Shown here: in pieces, positions 14,236 to 17,818 of the stretch
Position numbering within the stretch: the stretch's first letter is position 1
How the letters are laid out: every line of letters begins with the position of its first letter
Assembly (NCBI GenBank): GCA_035632095.1
Contig: DASQHM010000115.1
Location: 1 to 17,818 of the forward strand
Direction: 5' to 3'
Origin: DASQHM01 sp035632095
Lineage (GTDB): Bacteria; Pseudomonadota; Alphaproteobacteria; Ferrovibrionales; Ferrovibrionaceae
DNA: 17,818 nt
The notes under the pieces: model-generated
Database searches by the model: none
Told to the model about the DNA's origin: nothing
The model's input: the letters and a program-made list of their open reading frames with translations, nothing else
Translations under genes and position numbers: made by a program

Positions 14236-15297
14236 ATGGCGTTGCAGGCAGGCAAAGGGAGGCTGCTGCGGCGGATCGCCGGCGCGTGGCTGGCGGGTCT
14301 GATCGCCGTCGCTGCGTGGCCCACGCACATAAGAGCCCAAGAGCTGCATTACTTCCGCATCGCCACGGGTTCCGCCGCCAGCACGTATTTTCCCATCGGC
14401 GCGGTGATTGCCGCAGCGATCTCCAAACCGCCCGGCTCGCGGCCCTGCGACCTCGGCGGAAGTTGCGGCGTGCCCGGCCTGGTCGCCATCGCGCAGACCT
14501 CGGACGGGTCGGTCACCAACGTGTCTTCCGTGTCGAAGGGCCTGGTCGATTCCGGGCTCGCCACCGCGGACATCGTGCACTGGGCCTATACCGGCGAAGG
14601 TCTGTATTTCCGCCGCAAGCCGCTCGGCAACCTGCGCGTCATCGCCAATCTCTACCCGGAATTTCTGCATCTGGTGGTGCGAAAGGGCGCCGGCATCGCC
14701 CGCGTCGGCGACCTGGTGGGCAAGCGCGTCTCGCTCGACAAGCCGGGCTCGGGCACGCGCGTGAACGCGGAGATCGTGCTGGCGGGCTACGGCGTTTCGA
14801 GCAACCAATTCGACTTGCTTGAAGTCGATCCGGTGCGCGCCACCGATATGGTGCTGAACGGCGAGCTCGATGCGTTTTTCCTGATCGCCGGCTATCCGGT
14901 GCCGGCGGTGAGCGATCTGGCGAGTTTCGGCAAGGTGGATCTCTTGCCGATCGCGGGCAACGAAGCGACCCAGATCCTCAAGCGTCACAAGTTCTTTGCG
15001 CGGAACACAATTCCGGCCGACGTCTACGACGGCATCGGTACCACGGAAACGCTAAGCGTCGGCGCCCAATGGGTGGTCTCCGCCGCGGCCGACGAAGACC
15101 TGGTCTATCAGGTCACCAAGGCGCTGTGGAATCCGCACAACCGCGACATGCTGAACTCCGGTCATTATCAGGCGCGGCAGATTCGCATCGAATTCGCGCT
15201 TTCCGGCGTCACCATCCCGTTGCATCCGGGCGCCGAACGCTATTACCGCGAAATCGGCATCATCAAGACGCCGATCGGTCAGGCGCCGACGCAATAG
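14236..15297 (+). CDS. TAXI-family TRAP transporter solute-binding protein
   Basis: A 353-residue periplasmic binding protein. The basic N-terminus and hydrophobic stretch (about 10-28) end in a plausible signal peptidase I site after A34 (HIRA). The mature protein opens with FRIATGSAASTYFPIGAVIA, the family's ligand-site strand and loop. It continues with CDLGGSCGVPGL and a QTSDGSVTNV segment, and later KRVSLDKPGSGTR, all characteristic of TAXI (TRAP-associated extracytoplasmic immunogenic) proteins. These feed a fused 12TM/4TM sodium-driven TRAP permease, for glutamate or other carboxylates. No permease gene lies in the window, so this is an orphan here. It begins 45 bp after the SemiSWEET remnant on the same strand. 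The ATG at 14236 has a weak ribosome site but gives a normal signal peptide. Confidence 0.85.
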   Translation: MALQAGKGRLLRRIAGAWLAGLIAVAAWPTHIRAQELHYFRIATGSAASTYFPIGAVIAAAISKPPGSRPCDLGGSCGVPGLVAIAQTSDGSVTNVSSVSKGLVDSGLATADIVHWAYTGEGLYFRRKPLGNLRVIANLYPEFLHLVVRKGAGIARVGDLVGKRVSLDKPGSGTRVNAEIVLAGYGVSSNQFDLLEVDPVRATDMVLNGELDAFFLIAGYPVPAVSDLASFGKVDLLPIAGNEATQILKRHKFFARNTIPADVYDGIGTTETLSVGAQWVVSAAADEDLVYQVTKALWNPHNRDMLNSGHYQARQIRIEFALSGVTIPLHPGAERYYREIGIIKTPIGQAPTQ

Positions 15298-15304
15298 ACG
15301 GAGA

Positions 15305-15931
15305 TCACCACTCCGCCGCGGCCTCCGCGTACCACCGGCGCATGGCCGGCAATGCCAGCATCGTATCCCGGTAGGCGGCGCAGACCGCGTCGAGGGGCAC
15401 GTTGTAGGTGCGGAATCGCGTCACCACCGGCGCGAACATGGCGTCGACATTGGTGAAATGCCCGAACAGGAATTCGCCGCCGCCGCCATGGCGCTTGCGG
15501 CAATCGCGCCAAATCTCGGCGATGCGGGCAATGTCGTTGGCGACGGCGCCCAAGGCTCGCTGCCTGGTGCTGAGGCGAAGGTCCATGGTGAAGTCGTTGC
15601 GGAGCGCGGCGAAGCCTGCGTGCATTTCGGCCGCAAGCGAACGCGCTTCGGCTCGGGCCGCCGCATCCTTCGGCCAGAGACCCGCCGCCGGGAAGCGCTC
15701 GGCTAGATATTCCAGGATCGCCAGTGAATCCCAAACCTTGAGACTGCCGTCGATCAGCAGGGGCACATGGCCGCTCGGCGATCGCTCGAGGATCTTCGCC
15801 TTGGTGTCGGGTTTGCGGAGCGCGATCTTTTCGACCTTGAACTTGGCTCCGGTCATGCAGAGCGCGATCCAAGGCCGAAGCGACCAGGATGAAAAGGTCT
15901 GCGTGCCGATGATGAGAGTCAGATCGCTCAC
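15305..15931 (-). CDS. glutathione S-transferase family protein
   Basis: A 208-residue protein with an N-terminal thioredoxin-like domain (about 3-80). TFSSWSLRPW (12-21) supplies the probable catalytic serine and SGHVPLLIDG holds the cis-proline. WDSLAILEYLAE is the glutathione-binding acidic/serine pair. An all-helical C-terminal domain follows. This SSWSLR group includes many alphaproteobacterial and YfcF-like enzymes, and the electrophilic substrate is not predictable. GTG at 15931 was chosen over the longer frame from 15970 because GGAGA lies 7 nt upstream and the beta strand begins at once; the extra 13 residues of the longer form have no family likeness. It is convergent with the TAXI gene, with 7 bp between stops and no visible terminator. 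Confidence 0.83.
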   Translation of the reverse strand: MSDLTLIIGTQTFSSWSLRPWIALCMTGAKFKVEKIALRKPDTKAKILERSPSGHVPLLIDGSLKVWDSLAILEYLAERFPAAGLWPKDAAARAEARSLAAEMHAGFAALRNDFTMDLRLSTRQRALGAVANDIARIAEIWRDCRKRHGGGGEFLFGHFTNVDAMFAPVVTRFRTYNVPLDAVCAAYRDTMLALPAMRRWYAEAAAEW

Positions 15932-15938
15932 GGCAGTA

Positions 15939-15943
15939 TCTCC
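15939..15943 (-). promoter_or_regulatory. Shine-Dalgarno deciding the GTG start of the glutathione S-transferase
   Basis: On the minus strand GGAGA is followed by 7 nt and GTG (15931). This supports the 208-residue form over a 221-residue form from ATG 15970. Confidence 0.65.
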
Positions 15944-16066
15944 AAGACGGCGGCGGGAATGATACTGCACCGCAGAGCGGCACGGTGCGCAAGCCGCTTT
16001 TCGGGCTTCTCAGTCTTGGTTCGCTCGGTCATTCTGGGCGTCCGCAATTTGGAGATTTGAGCCGCC

Positions 16067-17449
16067 GTGAACCTGCATCTCGCCGATCCGACGTCCGACG
16101 CGATTCCGCTTTGGCCGGTCACCAAGACGGGGTTCGATACCTGGGTGAAAGGACGCGAGGCGGTGCAAGCGCGCTGGATCGGTGCCAGCGGATTCAAGGC
16201 GAAACCCGGCAAGTATCTGTTGGTGCCAGGCGAAGGCGGCCGCCTCGCCGGCGTGGTCGTCGGCATCGACGAAAAACCCGATCTCTGGGCCTATGCCGGC
16301 CTGCCGCGCGCGCTGCCCGCGGGAATCTACCAGATACAGAGCAAGTCCGACGCGGTCGCCGCGACGCGGTCGGCGCTCGGCTGGGCGCTCGGCACGTACG
16401 GCTTCGATCGTTATCGCGAAAAATCGGAGCGATCCTTCGCGGACCTGGTTTGGCCGGATGGCGCGGATCGCGGTCATGTCGAACGGGCGGCACGGGCCAT
16501 TGCGCTCGTGCGCGATCTGATCAATACCCCCGCCTCGGACATGGGCCCGGCGGAACTAGCCGAAGCCGCGCAGCGCGTCGCCTCGGCCAACGGCGCCGAT
16601 TGCCGCGTCACTGTCGGCGACGACCTGCTGACACAGAGCTATCCCATGGTGCACGCGGTCGGCCGCGCGTCGTCGCGCAAGCCCCGCATGATCGACATGA
16701 TCTGGGGAAATCCGGCGCATCCGAAAGTGACGCTGGTCGGCAAGGGCGTGTGCTTCGATTCCGGCGGTCTCGACATCAAACCGGCGAGCGGCATGGCGTT
16801 GATGAAAAAGGACATGGGCGGCGGCGCCATGGCGCTCGGCCTTGCGTCCCTGATCATGGCATCGAAACTGCCGTTGCGCCTTCGCGTCATGGTGCCGGCG
16901 GTGGAGAACGCCGTCGGCAGCAACGCCTTTCGTCCGGGCGACGTGCTCCGTTCGCGCAAAGGCATCACCGTCGAGATCGGCAACACGGACGCGGAGGGTC
17001 GCTTGGTATTGGGCGACGCGTTGGCCGACGCGGATGCGGAGGCGCCGGAGTTGATGATCGACTTCGCGACATTGACCGGCGCGGCCCGCACCGCCGTCGG
17101 TCCCGATCTTCCCGCGCTGTTCACCGACGACGACCAGCTGGCCGCCGATCTGGCCCGCCATGGCGCGATCGAGAGCGATCCCCATTGGCGCCTGCCGCTC
17201 TATAAGCCGTATCGCGCCATGCTCGACAGCAAGGTGGCGGACATAAATAATGCGGGCGAGGGCGGCATGGCCGGCGCGATCACGGCGGCGCTGTTCCTGA
17301 AGGAGTTCGTCGCCAAGACGAAAAGCTGGGCGCATGTCGACCTCTATGCCTGGAACCAGAAGGCGCGGCCGGGCCGGCCGGCCGGCGGCGAGGCTATGAT
17401 GCTTCGGGCCGTGTATGCCTTGCTTGCCGAGCGTTACGGGCGAGGCTAG
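16067..17449 (+). CDS. M17 leucyl aminopeptidase family protein (PepA/PepB-like)
   Basis: A 460-residue cytosolic metallo-aminopeptidase that removes N-terminal residues from peptides. The N-terminal domain (about 1-135) is variable; the catalytic domain begins with VRDLINTPASDMGP (148-161). The full two-metal site is present: K226 and D231 in VGKGVCFDSGGLDIK, D249 in MKKDMGGGA, and D308 and E310 in NTDAEGRLVL. The catalytic K238 and R312 are also intact, in the positions of E. coli PepA K282 and R356. It is shorter than PepA (about 500 aa) and nearer the PepB-like alphaproteobacterial group. The start is GTG at 16067, with GGAG 12 nt upstream, so a slightly different start is possible. It ends 4 bp from the convergent dehydrogenase stop. 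Confidence 0.88.
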   Translation: MNLHLADPTSDAIPLWPVTKTGFDTWVKGREAVQARWIGASGFKAKPGKYLLVPGEGGRLAGVVVGIDEKPDLWAYAGLPRALPAGIYQIQSKSDAVAATRSALGWALGTYGFDRYREKSERSFADLVWPDGADRGHVERAARAIALVRDLINTPASDMGPAELAEAAQRVASANGADCRVTVGDDLLTQSYPMVHAVGRASSRKPRMIDMIWGNPAHPKVTLVGKGVCFDSGGLDIKPASGMALMKKDMGGGAMALGLASLIMASKLPLRLRVMVPAVENAVGSNAFRPGDVLRSRKGITVEIGNTDAEGRLVLGDALADADAEAPELMIDFATLTGAARTAVGPDLPALFTDDDQLAADLARHGAIESDPHWRLPLYKPYRAMLDSKVADINNAGEGGMAGAITAALFLKEFVAKTKSWAHVDLYAWNQKARPGRPAGGEAMMLRAVYALLAERYGRG

Positions 17450-17453
17450 GTCG

Positions 17454-17818
17454 CTAGTATCCGCGCGCCGGGTCCACCACGTTGATCAGCGGCTCGCCGC
17501 GCTTGGCGCGGCGAATGTTGTCGGCGATTTGCGCCGCCACGCTGTCCGGCACTGTGTCGCTCGCGTTGTGCGGCGTCACGGTCACCTTCGGATGCGACCA
17601 GAACGCATGCGCCGGCGGCAGTGGCTCGCGAGGAAACACGTCCAGGGTGGCGCTGGCGATGTGGCCTGAGTCCAGTGCCGCGATCAGGTCCTCGTCGACC
17701 ACGAGCGGTCCGCGTCCGGCATTGATCAGATGCGCGCCGCGCGGCAGGAGTGCGAGGCGCTCGCAATTCAAAATGCCGCGCGTGTCGGGAGTCAGCGGCA
17801 AGAGGCAGACGAGGAATC
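17454..17818 (-). CDS. ghrA: GhrA-like glyoxylate/hydroxypyruvate reductase, C-terminal part (runs off the right edge)
   Basis: The last 121 codons of a D-2-hydroxyacid dehydrogenase. The fragment opens inside the NAD(P)-binding domain with FLVCLLPLTPDTRGIL. It continues with LINAGRG (arginine expected to bind the substrate carboxylate), TLDVFPREPLPP (catalytic Glu) and TPHNAS (catalytic His). The VCLLPLTPxTRGIL and TLDVFxxEPLP wording is closer to GhrA than to PdxB or LdhA. GhrA reduces glyoxylate and hydroxypyruvate with NADPH. The cofactor-binding GxGxxG lies outside the window, so cofactor preference cannot be read. Stop TAG at 17454-17456, 4 bp from the convergent aminopeptidase. Confidence 0.8.
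   Translation of the reverse strand, partial: FLVCLLPLTPDTRGILNCERLALLPRGAHLINAGRGPLVVDEDLIAALDSGHIASATLDVFPREPLPPAHAFWSHPKVTVTPHNASDTVPDSVAAQIADNIRRAKRGEPLINVVDPARGY

Noticed and set aside
1..17818. Glyoxylate metabolism cluster (malate synthase at the left edge, GhrA-like reductase at the right edge)
   Set aside because: They are more than 17 kb apart with unrelated genes and many strand changes between; the shared substrate is probably coincidence.

Overview
The window looks like chromosomal DNA of a high-GC alphaproteobacterium of the order Hyphomicrobiales (Bradyrhizobium/Xanthobacteraceae side). The reasons are the GC-rich, tightly packed genes, frequent GTG starts, and above all a pair of GH17-type cyclic beta-1,3/1,6-glucan genes that resemble Bradyrhizobium NdvB and NdvC. 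No RNA gene, insertion sequence, phage gene or CRISPR array was seen. Everything rests on reading motifs by eye; no database search was possible.

Layout. Left edge (1-1044, minus strand): the first 57 codons of malate synthase A, preceded by a small membrane protein with a DUF1499 domain. Next (1201-4324, plus): a two-subunit molybdenum hydroxylase of the isoquinoline 1-oxidoreductase type, with a [2Fe-2S] subunit and a Tat-exported Mo subunit, followed by a MAPEG-family membrane protein.

The middle (4392-11937) is an envelope-glucan island. In order it holds a polytopic GT-C-like protein (+), an NdvC-like GH17 membrane protein (-), a GtrB-like GT2 enzyme and GtrA flippase pair (+), and an NdvB-like GH17-GT2 fusion (-). 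NdvB and NdvC are expected to make periplasmic beta-1,3/1,6-glucan. The three plus-strand genes have the part types of a Gtr-like lipid-linked periplasmic glycosylation system, so the island may both build and decorate a glucan; that link is inference. Upstream of ndvB lies about 430 bp without a gene. It holds a good sigma70-like promoter and a leader rich in inverted repeats.

Right part (12369-17818): an RlmI-like rRNA methyltransferase (-); then, on plus, a HIT-family protein, a broken SemiSWEET sugar transporter whose middle is deleted, and a TAXI-type solute-binding protein. They are followed by a glutathione S-transferase (-), an M17 leucyl aminopeptidase (+) and the C-terminal part of a GhrA-like 2-hydroxyacid dehydrogenase (-). 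The clearest new observations are the decayed SemiSWEET (14015-14190), the interleaved glucan/Gtr island, and the structured ndvB leader.
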